DNA of 23,138 nt, taken from contig JBKEAC010000105.1 in assembly GCA_047971925.1 (NCBI GenBank), positions 1 to 23,138 of the forward strand. Reading direction: 5' to 3'. The DNA comes from JBKEDC01 sp047971925. Lineage in GTDB: Bacteria; Bacteroidota; Bacteroidia; Bacteroidales; Prolixibacteraceae. The translations under genes were made by a program, and so were the position numbers. Positions within the stretch are counted from its first letter, which is position 1. Every line of letters begins with the position of its first letter. This document shows, in pieces, positions 16,276 through 23,138 of this stretch. The notes under the pieces are model-generated. The model made no database searches. It had not been told where the DNA came from and saw only the letters and a list, made by a program, of their open reading frames with translations.

Positions 16276-16905
16276 TTATTCAGCATACGCTAGTGTCGAT
16301 CCACTTCTGATATATTCAGAGTGATATTCAGGCAATTGTTCGCTTAGTTTCTTTCTTGTTAAAAAGATTCTGCTTTTCACAGTTCCTAAAGGAAGATCTA
16401 GCTCATCGGCAATCTCTTTGTATTTAAATCCATCAACAAACATGGTAAATGGGATTCTGAATTCATCTTCTAAAGCATCGATTTTTTTATTGATTTCTTC
16501 GCTAGAATAGAATGCATCTGGAGATGGGAATGATCTTGTTTCTGCAATCTGCTTTTCAAATTCATTAGTTGCACCTTCAAGGACATTCATATGGCGAGAG
16601 TTTTTGCGATATTGATTAATGAATGTGTTTTTCATGATAGTGCACAACCATGCTTTCAAGTTTGTTTCTTCGCGAAACTTATCTTTATAAGATAAAGCTT
16701 TAAGCATTGTTTCTTGAGTAAGATCTTGTGCTTTTTCTTCGCTATTAGTTAAGCTGATTGCAAAGTAATAAAGATTTTTTTGTAGCCCGATAAGTGATGT
16801 GTAAAATTCTTGTGATTCCATAGTGCTTTTTTTTGATGTTGTAGTTTGTGTTGTTTTGGAAATGCTTATTGAAACGTCTGTTTCTTTTAAGCTCTTTTTT
16901 TTCAT
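16276..16905 (-). CDS. ECF-type RNA polymerase sigma factor
   Basis: This 209-residue protein has sigma region 2 (YTSLIGLQKNLYYFAISLT..AQDLTQETMLKALSYKDKF..LKAWLCTIMKNTFINQYRK) and sigma region 4 (ALEDEFRIPFTMFVDGFKYKEIADELDLPLGTVKSRIFLTRKKL, the helix-turn-helix that reads the -35 box), with no region 3. This is the ECF (group 4) layout. No anti-sigma gene is adjacent, so control is not obvious. Starts are ambiguous: the frame reaches 16989, but a candidate promoter box at 16954-16947 lies inside that longer version, arguing for ATG 16905. ATG 16821 (MESQEF) would give a 181-residue protein closer to the usual ECF length. The extra residues are Ser/Thr/Lys-rich. Confidence 0.93.
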   Translation of the reverse strand: MKKKSLKETDVSISISKTTQTTTSKKSTMESQEFYTSLIGLQKNLYYFAISLTNSEEKAQDLTQETMLKALSYKDKFREETNLKAWLCTIMKNTFINQYRKNSRHMNVLEGATNEFEKQIAETRSFPSPDAFYSSEEINKKIDALEDEFRIPFTMFVDGFKYKEIADELDLPLGTVKSRIFLTRKKLSEQLPEYHSEYIRSGSTLAYAE

Positions 16906-16946
16906 TGTGTAATTAGTTGTAGTAATGTTCTTATGTTTTGTTGAGT

Positions 16947-16954
16947 CAAAAGTA
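16947..16954 (-). promoter_or_regulatory. Possible -7 promoter box of the sigma-factor gene
   Basis: The minus strand reads TACTTTTG, matching the Bacteroidota -7 consensus TAnnTTTG, 41 bases before ATG 16905. I see no TTG/TTTG -33 box at 17-23 bases upstream, so support is partial; an activator or alternative sigma could substitute. Confidence 0.35.
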
Positions 16955-16989
16955 TATGGTGCGGTATAATGTTTTCTTATGGCACGCAT

Positions 16990-17415
16990 ATTAATAACAC
17001 ACGCAAAACACTTAAGTGTTTAATTAATATGAATTTGTATTTTTACGATTTAAATTATTTTAACACTATTGATGTAAAATAATTTCAAAACCAAATTAAA
17101 ATCACCAGCAATGTAGTATTACTGAGTGTCAATGATATAGTTTTACTTATGGGGATGATATATTATACTTATTGAAAAGATTATTCAAATGGAGAATGTT
17201 TGTTGACTTATTGTAATGTGCATTTGTTAGGTTACAATTAATAGTATATAAAAAACTAATACGCAATATTTAATTCGATGTAAGCAATGCTAATTTTGAA
17301 GACAAATCAGCTTTGTAACAAGAGCTGACTTTCTTTTAATTGAGTGTTCTAAGCTTTTTGGTTGATTGTTTCATTTGAATGCCTAGTGGGTGCGAGAAAA
17401 TGCAGGTGTGGGAAA
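16990..17415. other. Intergenic stretch upstream of the sigma-factor gene
   Basis: Besides the palindrome at 17006-17021, this very AT-rich region holds no open frame or RNA that I can support. It lies between the start of the sigma gene and the terminator of the esterase cluster. Confidence 0.5.
17006..17021. promoter_or_regulatory. 16-bp perfect palindrome upstream of the sigma-factor promoter
   Basis: AAACACTTAAGTGTTT is a perfect 16-bp palindrome with no spacer, about 50 bases upstream of the candidate -7 box. Its size and symmetry suit a dimeric regulator. TTAAT/ATTAA strings flank it. No regulator gene is adjacent. Confidence 0.35.
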
Positions 17416-17471
17416 AAAGAAAACCTTATAAGCTAGTTTAAACATGTATGTTTAAACTAGCTTATAAGGTT
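17411..17471 (-). terminator. Terminator with 22-bp perfect stem after the esterase genes
   Basis: Positions 17422-17443 and 17450-17471 are perfect inverse complements (22 bp) with a 6-base loop ATGTAT. On the minus strand the stem is followed by a T-rich stretch (17421-17411). It lies 25 bases after the stop of the acetylesterase gene. The stem is unusually long and AT-rich for a terminator. Confidence 0.8.
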
Positions 17472-17496
17472 CACTTTGTAATTTTGTCTATCGAGT

Positions 17497-18267
17497 TTAT
17501 CGAATGTAGTTGCTTAGAATGTTTTGTTTTTTTAATTCATCAACAACCATTCGAGCGATAGCATCTGCTCCTTTTTGATTTAGATGAGTGTCATCTTGCA
17601 CACCTGTTGGGTAGTTTTCGTGTTCGCCAGGAGCGAGATGTAGCCATAGTTCTTTTGATTTTTCGGGTCCCATTTCGATAGCCAATTTTTCTGTGCTTAG
17701 CTGTAAATCGATAAACGGAACATTTTTCGCATCCGCCACAAGGCGAACCACAAGAGGATATTCTCCGTGCGTGTCGATAAGAACTCCGTGTTCGTTGAAA
17801 TTGCGTCTAACGATTGAAGTGAGCAAGATGGGGTTGGCCCCTTTTTCTCTAATTTCGTCGACATATTGCTCCAGATTGGCACGGTATCCGGTGAATGGAT
17901 TGGAGTACCTGTCGGGCGATTTGAATTTTTGGTCGTTATGACCAAATTGAATGAATACATAGTCGCCTGCCTTGAGTTTGTTGAGTATCGGTTCGTTCCA
18001 TCGTCCTTCGAGTCGGAAACTTCGAGAGCTCCTGCCATTTACTGCGTGATTTTCAACTTCGGCACTGTCGGTAAAGAATTTTCCAAATTCCATTCCCCAG
18101 CCAGTTTCGGGACTTTTGTTTTCTGATTTATTAGCACAAGTTGAATCGCCAATGAGGTAGATTTTAATTTTTGAATTTGAGCATTGTTCTTGTTCGTTGT
18201 TTTTCGATTGACAAGATGTGAGCAACAGAATGAAGAGGAGAGCGATGTTGATTTTAAAAAATTTCAT
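17497..18267 (-). CDS. SGNH/GDSL lipoprotein esterase, CE12 rhamnogalacturonan acetylesterase-like
   Basis: This 256-residue protein has a lipobox LTSC with the modified cysteine at residue 19. All SGNH blocks are present: GDST (40-43, nucleophile Ser42), the glycine of HAVNGRSSRS (Gly78), GHND (109-112, Asn111) and the DDTH block (Asp225, His228). The GRSSRSF and DDTHLNQKGAD strings are typical of the family of rhamnogalacturonan acetylesterases, which remove acetyl groups from pectin backbones. A surface or periplasmic lipoprotein fits that role. It follows the alpha/beta-hydrolase gene by 12 bp, near the GH28 gene, supporting pectin as substrate. Specificity is inferred; acetylxylan esterase is the alternative. 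Confidence 0.88.
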   Translation of the reverse strand: MKFFKINIALLFILLLTSCQSKNNEQEQCSNSKIKIYLIGDSTCANKSENKSPETGWGMEFGKFFTDSAEVENHAVNGRSSRSFRLEGRWNEPILNKLKAGDYVFIQFGHNDQKFKSPDRYSNPFTGYRANLEQYVDEIREKGANPILLTSIVRRNFNEHGVLIDTHGEYPLVVRLVADAKNVPFIDLQLSTEKLAIEMGPEKSKELWLHLAPGEHENYPTGVQDDTHLNQKGADAIARMVVDELKKQNILSNYIR

Positions 18268-18279
18268 GAGGATAGATAA

Positions 18280-19260
18280 TTAAAATATGGTTCTAAGGAA
18301 GTTAAATATTTCTTGTTGCGTTTCATCGGCCCAAGGGTGCACGAGCCAAAATCCATGAGGGATATTTTCACCTTCTATGCTGTGCTGATGATGATAGATG
18401 TTGTTCTTTTTGAGTATTTTGAAAAGTTCGTCCCTTCCATAGGCAAAGCGTGGGTGCGAGCTATTGATGTAGAGCGTGGGGGGTGTTTGCTCGTTGGCAT
18501 AAGTGATTGCCGAGGCTTCTGTCCAAAGGTCGGGATTTTCATTATAGCTTGCTCCTAAGAAGATCGTTCCAGGTCGTGTTTTGGCTTCTTCATCAGTTCT
18601 CCCCATTTCTTCAGGTGTTCGAAAGTCAATTACTCCATCAATATTAATAAATGCCTGAACTGTTGCCGATGTGTGCGGATAGCAACTTTGAGGGTCGTTG
18701 AACGTAGCAATGTGTCCGGTTGTTGCCATTAGTCCTGCAATTGATGCTCCCGATGATGCACCAGCGATAGCTAGTTTGGTGCTGTCGATTCGAAAGGTGT
18801 TGGCATTGTGCCTTAGAAATCTGATGGCTTCTTTCACATCGTGCACTGCTGCAGGGTAAGTGGCTTCGAGCGAAAGGCGTTGTTCAACGCTTGCTGTTAC
18901 ATAGCCAAGTTTGGCTAGTTCTTGCGCTAGCGGGACAAAGTTTTCTTTGCTGCCAGATCGCCATCCGCCACCATGTACGAAAATAACACATGGATATTTC
19001 TTGTCTTCTTCGGCATTGGGCATAAATATATCCATGCTGAGGGTACGATTGCTTCGTGTGCGGTATATCTGATTATAAAGCGATAGAATTTCAGAGCTTT
19101 CGGTTGGAGAAACGGGGCTAGTGTTAGGAAAATATTTTTTTGTTTTAATGTAGTTTGATTCGATGTTAAAGCTTGTGTCGCGTGGGAACTGATTTTGAGC
19201 GAAAGCATCAACATTGTTTGCAATTAACAAGATGGAGATGAGAGTCATTAATTTATTCAT
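18280..19260 (-). CDS. Secreted alpha/beta-hydrolase esterase
   Basis: This 326-residue protein has a signal peptide (1-21, NVDAFAQ). The fold signatures are the oxyanion motif HGGGW (96-100), the nucleophile elbow GASSG (167-171, Ser169) and a C-terminal His in IPHGFW (His302). This is the BD-FAE/COG0657 esterase type seen in Bacteroidota polysaccharide loci, where such enzymes remove acetyl, methyl or feruloyl groups. In company with GH28 and a CE12-like esterase, pectin de-esterification is the best inference. The frame reaches 19320, but ATG 19260 gives a proper signal peptide. It sits between the terminator after DUF4861 and the acetylesterase gene, so it probably starts a two-gene unit. 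Confidence 0.86.
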   Translation of the reverse strand: MNKLMTLISILLIANNVDAFAQNQFPRDTSFNIESNYIKTKKYFPNTSPVSPTESSEILSLYNQIYRTRSNRTLSMDIFMPNAEEDKKYPCVIFVHGGGWRSGSKENFVPLAQELAKLGYVTASVEQRLSLEATYPAAVHDVKEAIRFLRHNANTFRIDSTKLAIAGASSGASIAGLMATTGHIATFNDPQSCYPHTSATVQAFINIDGVIDFRTPEEMGRTDEEAKTRPGTIFLGASYNENPDLWTEASAITYANEQTPPTLYINSSHPRFAYGRDELFKILKKNNIYHHQHSIEGENIPHGFWLVHPWADETQQEIFNFLRTIF

Positions 19261-19382
19261 GGAAAGGGAAGTGTTTTTGTTAATAAGTTTTATTTTGAAG
19301 TGCGAGTGGTTGGTTTTCACATTGCATTCTACAAAGAAACAAATAGGAGTGCTTTAAAGCAAATTTTAAATTGAATACCTTT

Positions 19383-19422
19383 AAAAAAAAAGATCAGCAG
19401 GCTTTGTTCCTACTGATCTTTT
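19383..19422 (-). terminator. Terminator after the DUF4861 gene
   Basis: On the minus strand, a 14-bp stem with one G-U wobble (19422-19409 with 19401-19388) and a 7-base loop is followed by a run of T (19390-19383). It lies between the DUF4861 stop (19474) and the next esterase start (19260), splitting the pectin cluster into two transcription units unless read through. Confidence 0.88.
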
Positions 19423-19473
19423 GTGTGATTTAGAATCGAATTTGAACCGATTTAGAGTAATGTTCAATTGCAA

Positions 19474-20700
19474 TTATTTAATCAATCCAGCATTTAGCAA
19501 TGCCACTTGTTGGTCGGCGTAGGCTTTTAGCTGTTCAGTTGTTTTAATACCCGAAGCATCGAGAGTCCATTGAGCCCCGAAATAGTAAGTAACTTCTGTT
19601 CCTTGATTTTCAGGAGTAAGAATGATGACATGGTTTTTTGCATCTTCTGTCACCGATTGTAGGTTTGCTTTTTTATAGAGAACAAGCAATCCTAGTTCGT
19701 CTTTGTTTAAAGATTGCACACCAAAAGTTCCGAAATAGCACCATTCTCCGTTTTCACCTTGAATAATTTCGGTGTTTGGCATTTTGATTATTCCAGTAGC
19801 GATGTTATCAATAGGGTTTGAAAGGCTAATGTGGCATTTCGATAGGTAGCTACCAGCGTTGATTGTCAATTCTGAAATTAAGTCAGTTTTTCCGCCATCA
19901 TAACTCCAACCGTTGTAAGTTGTTTTTACCACTGATTGCAAAAGACCGTCAACTGCAATTTCGCAAACGTGAGAGTCAACACTATCAACTCGGCGCACGT
20001 GGTCGCTCACCCAGTGAGAAATTGATCCAATACCTAGCGCATCGCCCACTTTCATGATATCGGCACCCCAGTCGGCTAGCTCATGATAAGAGTCGAAACC
20101 ATCGAGTCCCACGTTTTGAAGCACGGGAGTGTTCACACGTTTACCAAACACATCAACGGCATTTCTCCAATCGAGGTAGAAACGATAACCAACTTTGTCA
20201 GATTCCCAACCCGGACCTTCATATCGAATGTCGAAACCATGGTCCCAGTGTTTTTCGTCAACTTCCAATCGGTTCACATTTTTCCACGAAGTAGTTCCTT
20301 GATATTCCCATTGTTCGTTTCCGTTGTTTTTAGTTACCCATTTCCATTCTCCTCCTTGAGCTTGAGATATTTCCGCTTGAGTCTTTTTTTCGGGAGCAGT
20401 TGGAGTGCCTTCAGTAATGGTAATTGCTTTTTTACTATTGGCAGGCAGATTGATTTGAGCTAATATTTTAACAATAGAGTCACCGTTTGATATTGCTTCA
20501 TAGGCAAGTTCGGTGTTGTTGTCCATTAATTTAAATGAAGCTAGGCTGTTTGCCTGAGCGAGAACTTCGGGAGAGTTGATTTCCACTAAGAGTTCTGTAG
20601 CATCATGAGAAGTTGGGTTCTCAAAAGTTTGTTGAATGGAAGTGCTGCATGAGGCTAGAAAAGCGCTAGCAAGCACGAGGGCTGAGAATTTAAATTTCAT
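19474..20700 (-). CDS. DUF4861 lipoprotein of the pectin cluster
   Basis: This 408-residue protein has a lipoprotein signal (LASC, Cys18). Its N-terminal 100 residues resemble a small beta domain, and the larger part has the aromatic-rich strings typical of DUF4861: GFDIRYEGPGWESDKVGYRFYLDWRNAVDVFGKR, YHELADWGADIMKVGDALGIGS and YYFGAQWTLD. DUF4861 proteins occur mostly in Bacteroidota polysaccharide loci; I do not know an established activity, so none is assigned. It follows the GH28 gene by 66 bp with no terminator, indicating cotranscription. The conserved Asp, His and Trp residues would suit a carbohydrate-active or binding role, but that is inference. Confidence 0.82.
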   Translation of the reverse strand: MKFKFSALVLASAFLASCSTSIQQTFENPTSHDATELLVEINSPEVLAQANSLASFKLMDNNTELAYEAISNGDSIVKILAQINLPANSKKAITITEGTPTAPEKKTQAEISQAQGGEWKWVTKNNGNEQWEYQGTTSWKNVNRLEVDEKHWDHGFDIRYEGPGWESDKVGYRFYLDWRNAVDVFGKRVNTPVLQNVGLDGFDSYHELADWGADIMKVGDALGIGSISHWVSDHVRRVDSVDSHVCEIAVDGLLQSVVKTTYNGWSYDGGKTDLISELTINAGSYLSKCHISLSNPIDNIATGIIKMPNTEIIQGENGEWCYFGTFGVQSLNKDELGLLVLYKKANLQSVTEDAKNHVIILTPENQGTEVTYYFGAQWTLDASGIKTTEQLKAYADQQVALLNAGLIK

Positions 20701-20766
20701 TTGGTAATAAATTTTGATTTTATTTTATTTTATCTGATTTTGCAATTAAGGCATTAACAGTCGTCT

Positions 20767-22194
20767 TTATTTATTGACAGTCTTGTTGTTGATTAGCACA
20801 TTTTCAAGATGTAGATTTTTAATATATTGGGAGTCGTTTTCTTTTTCCACGCCCTTAAAATTACAATTGCTGATGAAAATGTTTTCTACCGAGTTCTTAC
20901 CTTTAATTCCCATCAGTCGAAGTCCGTATTGTGCTTTAGTTTTTCCTGTCATATCGGCATTGATGTTTGAAATATAAACATTTCGCACCATTGGCAGGTA
21001 GTTTCCTTCTCCGCCTTCTCCGCCTAAATCATAGGAGCAATTGATGCGAACCACAGCGTCTTTTACTTGTCCAACTTCAATGTTTCTGATATAAACGCCA
21101 TCAATGATACCTCCGCGGTGACTGTTGGTTTTGATGCGAACAGCTCGATCGAGGTCGGGGCTACTCATTTCGCAATTTTCAGCAAAAATGTTGATACTCC
21201 CAGCCGATATTTCGCTTCCTAGCACAACTCCGCCATGTCCTTCTAGCATTTTGCAATTTCTGATGAGCACATTTTCAACCGGCACATTAGGTTTTCGTCC
21301 ATCGGAGTTTCTTCCCGATTTTAGAGCAATGCAATCATCACCGGTGTCGAAGATACAGTTTTCGATCAGTACGTTTTTACATGATTCAGGGTCGCAGCCA
21401 TCGGAATTTGGTCCGAGACTTTCAATGTGAATTCCACGCACAATTACGTCTTTGGTTAAGATTGGATTCACTACCCAAAAAGGTGCGTTGATGATTTTTA
21501 CATCTTCTAAAAGAAATCGGTAGCAGTTAATCACGCTCACAAATTGAGGACGTAAGTAGTAGCCATCGCCAGCACGACGTTCAAATAGCGGTGTTTCCGA
21601 TTTTTCCCAAGCATCGAGTGCTTCCCGACCAACACCTTTATCGAGTTGACTTGGAGTGCCTTCTTTCCAGCCGTAATCTGTTTTCCCTTTCCAAGGCCAC
21701 CAAGCCTCGTTGCTTCCCGATCCATCGAGTGTGCCTTTGCCTGTTACGGCAATGTTGGTTTGTCCGTTGGCATAAATTAGTGGCGAATAGTTCATCACAT
21801 CATTACCTTCCCATCGTGTGTGTACTAAGGGGAGGAAGTCTGCCGGATTTGTTGAAAATTTTAAGATCGCGTTTTCAGTAAGGTGCAAATTGACATTGTT
21901 TTGCAGGTGTATCGCTCCAGTTAGGAAAACGCCATTGGGAACAATGACTTTCCCTCCACCGTTGGCACTGCAAATTTCAATTGCTTTATTAATAGCTTTG
22001 GTGTTTAGTGTTTTTCCATCACCAATAGCTCCAAAATCATTGATGTAATAGTTTGATTCAGGGAAGTTAGGCTCGTTGATGTTGGCAATTGTTTCGTAAA
22101 TTTCTGCCCATTTTTTTTCATCTTGAATGGCATAGGTTGCGATGTTGCTTAATAGGAGAGCAACAAGCATAACACATAATTGAATTTGCTTCAT
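20767..22194 (-). CDS. GH28 polygalacturonase-like glycoside hydrolase
   Basis: This 475-residue protein has a signal peptide (about 1-22, ATYAIQ). The fold is a right-handed parallel beta-helix beginning at YINDFGAIGDGKTLNTKAI (50-68). All GH28 catalytic motifs are present: NSD (263-265), GDD (285-287), GHG (319-321) and RIK (353-355). These define pectin-cleaving galacturonases, which hydrolyse alpha-1,4 galacturonic bonds; endo, exo or rhamnogalacturonan specificity cannot be told from motifs. The long insert at about 162-215 (Trp-rich, then RRAGDGYYLRPQF) is typical of Bacteroidota exo-type members. It is the first gene of the pectin cluster and has a good promoter upstream. Confidence 0.95.
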   Translation of the reverse strand: MKQIQLCVMLVALLLSNIATYAIQDEKKWAEIYETIANINEPNFPESNYYINDFGAIGDGKTLNTKAINKAIEICSANGGGKVIVPNGVFLTGAIHLQNNVNLHLTENAILKFSTNPADFLPLVHTRWEGNDVMNYSPLIYANGQTNIAVTGKGTLDGSGSNEAWWPWKGKTDYGWKEGTPSQLDKGVGREALDAWEKSETPLFERRAGDGYYLRPQFVSVINCYRFLLEDVKIINAPFWVVNPILTKDVIVRGIHIESLGPNSDGCDPESCKNVLIENCIFDTGDDCIALKSGRNSDGRKPNVPVENVLIRNCKMLEGHGGVVLGSEISAGSINIFAENCEMSSPDLDRAVRIKTNSHRGGIIDGVYIRNIEVGQVKDAVVRINCSYDLGGEGGEGNYLPMVRNVYISNINADMTGKTKAQYGLRLMGIKGKNSVENIFISNCNFKGVEKENDSQYIKNLHLENVLINNKTVNK

Positions 22195-22235
22195 TGGTTA
22201 TAAAGTTTTGATTTTAATTTCTAAATGTTAGCGTG

Positions 22236-22266
22236 CAAAGGTAGTTGAAAACTTGTAATTAGCCAA
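22236..22266 (-). promoter_or_regulatory. Bacteroidota-type promoter of the GH28 gene
   Basis: On the minus strand TTG (22266-22264) is followed after 20 bases by TACCTTTG (22243-22236), matching the TTG-N17-23-TAnnTTTG consensus of the Bacteroidota housekeeping sigma factor. The box lies about 40 bases before the GH28 start at 22194. Confidence 0.7.
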
Positions 22267-22272
22267 TTACAA
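22253..22272. promoter_or_regulatory. 20-bp palindrome overlapping the -33 box (candidate operator)
   Basis: TTGTAATT (22253-22260) and AATTACAA (22265-22272) are perfect 8-bp arms around AGCC. The palindrome covers the -33 box of the GH28 promoter, the classical place for a repressor. The regulator is not encoded nearby; families such as GntR or LacI often control pectin or galacturonate genes, but nothing here identifies which. Confidence 0.5.
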
Positions 22273-22603
22273 TCGATTGTATTTGCTTTACTTTTGAAGA
22301 ACAGTATGATAGAGCTATGTTGGTTTACCTCTTGGAAGAATTAAATCAGTGCATTTTTAATCTGTTTAATCATGATTGAGCTTTAAATGAAAAGATGTCT
22401 TTCCTAAAATACGGCTTAGTACAATATAAATACAAAATTATTTCACCTCTTGAAAAAAATATCCATCGATTAGTTCGTATATACCTCTTGCTTTAGAACG
22501 TTTATAATCAATTGTTCATGCTCTTTGATGATGATTGTGTACTAATCAGATTGTATAAGTCAAATTGCACAAAGTGATTAAGCTGAACGCATTCATTATA
22601 TAC
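22273..22603. other. Intergenic stretch between the pectin cluster and the hairpin array
   Basis: About 330 AT-rich bases in which I see no gene, RNA or clear promoter. Confidence 0.5.
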
Positions 22604-23065
22604 CAGCGCACTACTTACATCGCTTTCCCAACTGCTCGGGAACGTCAGCGCACTACTTACATCGCTTTCCTAACTGCTTAGGAAGGTCAGCGTACTACTT
22701 ACATCGCTTTCCTAACTGCTTAGGAACGTCAGCGCACTACTTACATCGCTTTCCTAACTGCTTAGGAACGTCAGCGCACAAGAACATATGCATTCCTAAC
22801 TACTTAGGAACGTCATTGCACAAGAACATATGCGTTCCTAACTACTTAGGAACGCAATTGCACGACTCCTTTGGCGTTCCTAACTACTTAGGAATGCAAT
22901 TGCACGACTCCTTTGGCATTCCTAACTACTTAGGAATGCATCTGCACGACTCCTTTGGCATTCCTAACTACTTAGGAATGCATCTGCACGACTCCTTTGG
23001 CGTTTCTAACTACTTAGGAACGCATCTGCACAAGTGCAATGGCGTTCCTCCGCAGTTCGGAAAGC
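22604..23065. repeat. Tandem array of eleven 42-bp hairpin units
   Basis: Units begin at 22604, 22646, 22688, 22730, 22772, 22814, 22856, 22898, 22940, 22982 and 23024, each exactly 42 bp. Most contain a near-perfect palindrome built on TTCCTAA and TTAGGAA around CTAC, flanked by GC or AT pairs that change together. The rest of each unit (about 18 bases) comes in four types arranged in blocks: CACTACTTACATCG (first four), CACAAGAACATATG (two), CACGACTCCTTTGG (four) and CACAAGTGCAATGG (last). The last unit is the most diverged. One plus-strand frame is open through all units; the others contain stops in each hairpin. Confidence 0.95.
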
Positions 23066-23138
23066 ATGAAATTTGCTGTTTCAAACGACTAAAAGCTCAA
23101 AATTTGGCTAGTTACTTGCACTTTTTCACTTTCAATTA

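Noticed and set aside
19261..19320. N-terminal extension of the alpha/beta-hydrolase
   Set aside because: The extra 20 residues precede a normal signal peptide that begins at ATG 19260.
22604..23065. CRISPR array
   Set aside because: The unit is fixed at 42 bp, the candidate spacers recur between units in blocks, and no cas gene is in the window; it is a tandem hairpin repeat.

Overview
The window looks like chromosomal DNA from a member of the Bacteroidota, most likely a Bacteroidales/Marinilabiliales-type or similar marine or gut lineage. The evidence is the low-GC composition, a complete Bat (Bacteroides aerotolerance) operon, lipoprotein signals, Bacteroidota-type promoter boxes (TAnnTTTG) and pectin-degradation enzymes of the kind found in polysaccharide utilization loci. 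Genus and species cannot be read from the sequence.

Left part, plus strand (1-5586). The window opens inside a tRNA-Val(UAC) gene with a strong terminator. A 700-base gene-poor stretch follows, holding an inverted repeat, a degenerate array with a period of about 42 bp, and a dispersed structured repeat. Then come a YciO/YrdC-family protein, a secreted TPR protein apparently cotranscribed with the replication-associated AAA+ ATPase RarA, a 176-bp MITE-like element with 20-bp terminal inverted repeats, and an ankyrin-repeat lipoprotein. A symmetric (bidirectional) terminator separates these genes from the minus-strand block.

Middle part, minus strand (15366 down to 5701). In transcription order: MoxR AAA+ ATPase, a DUF58 protein, a membrane-anchored protein of the Bat locus, BatA and BatB (VWA/MIDAS membrane proteins), BatC (TPR with a 21-bp minisatellite), BatD, BatE (TPR-TM-SH3) and, 18 bp later, the enoyl-ACP reductase FabI. 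MoxR plus DUF58 plus VWA proteins is a conserved membrane chaperone/stress module; fabI appears to sit at the end of the same transcription unit. About 900 bases without a convincing gene lie upstream of moxR, followed by an ECF sigma factor with its own terminator.

Right part, minus strand (22194 down to 17497). A small pectin-degradation cluster: GH28 polygalacturonase, DUF4861 lipoprotein, a terminator, an alpha/beta-hydrolase esterase and a CE12/SGNH rhamnogalacturonan acetylesterase-like lipoprotein, ending in a 22-bp-stem terminator. The GH28 gene has a good Bacteroidota promoter whose -33 box lies inside a 20-bp palindrome, a candidate operator. No SusC/SusD pair or hybrid regulator is seen in the window.

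The right end (22604-23065) is a tandem array of eleven units, each exactly 42 bp. Each unit carries a hairpin, and in several units both arms change together (compensatory substitutions). One frame stays open through the whole array and runs off the window. A decayed array of the same period sits at about 334-509. This 42-bp hairpin family is the most unusual signal in the window.
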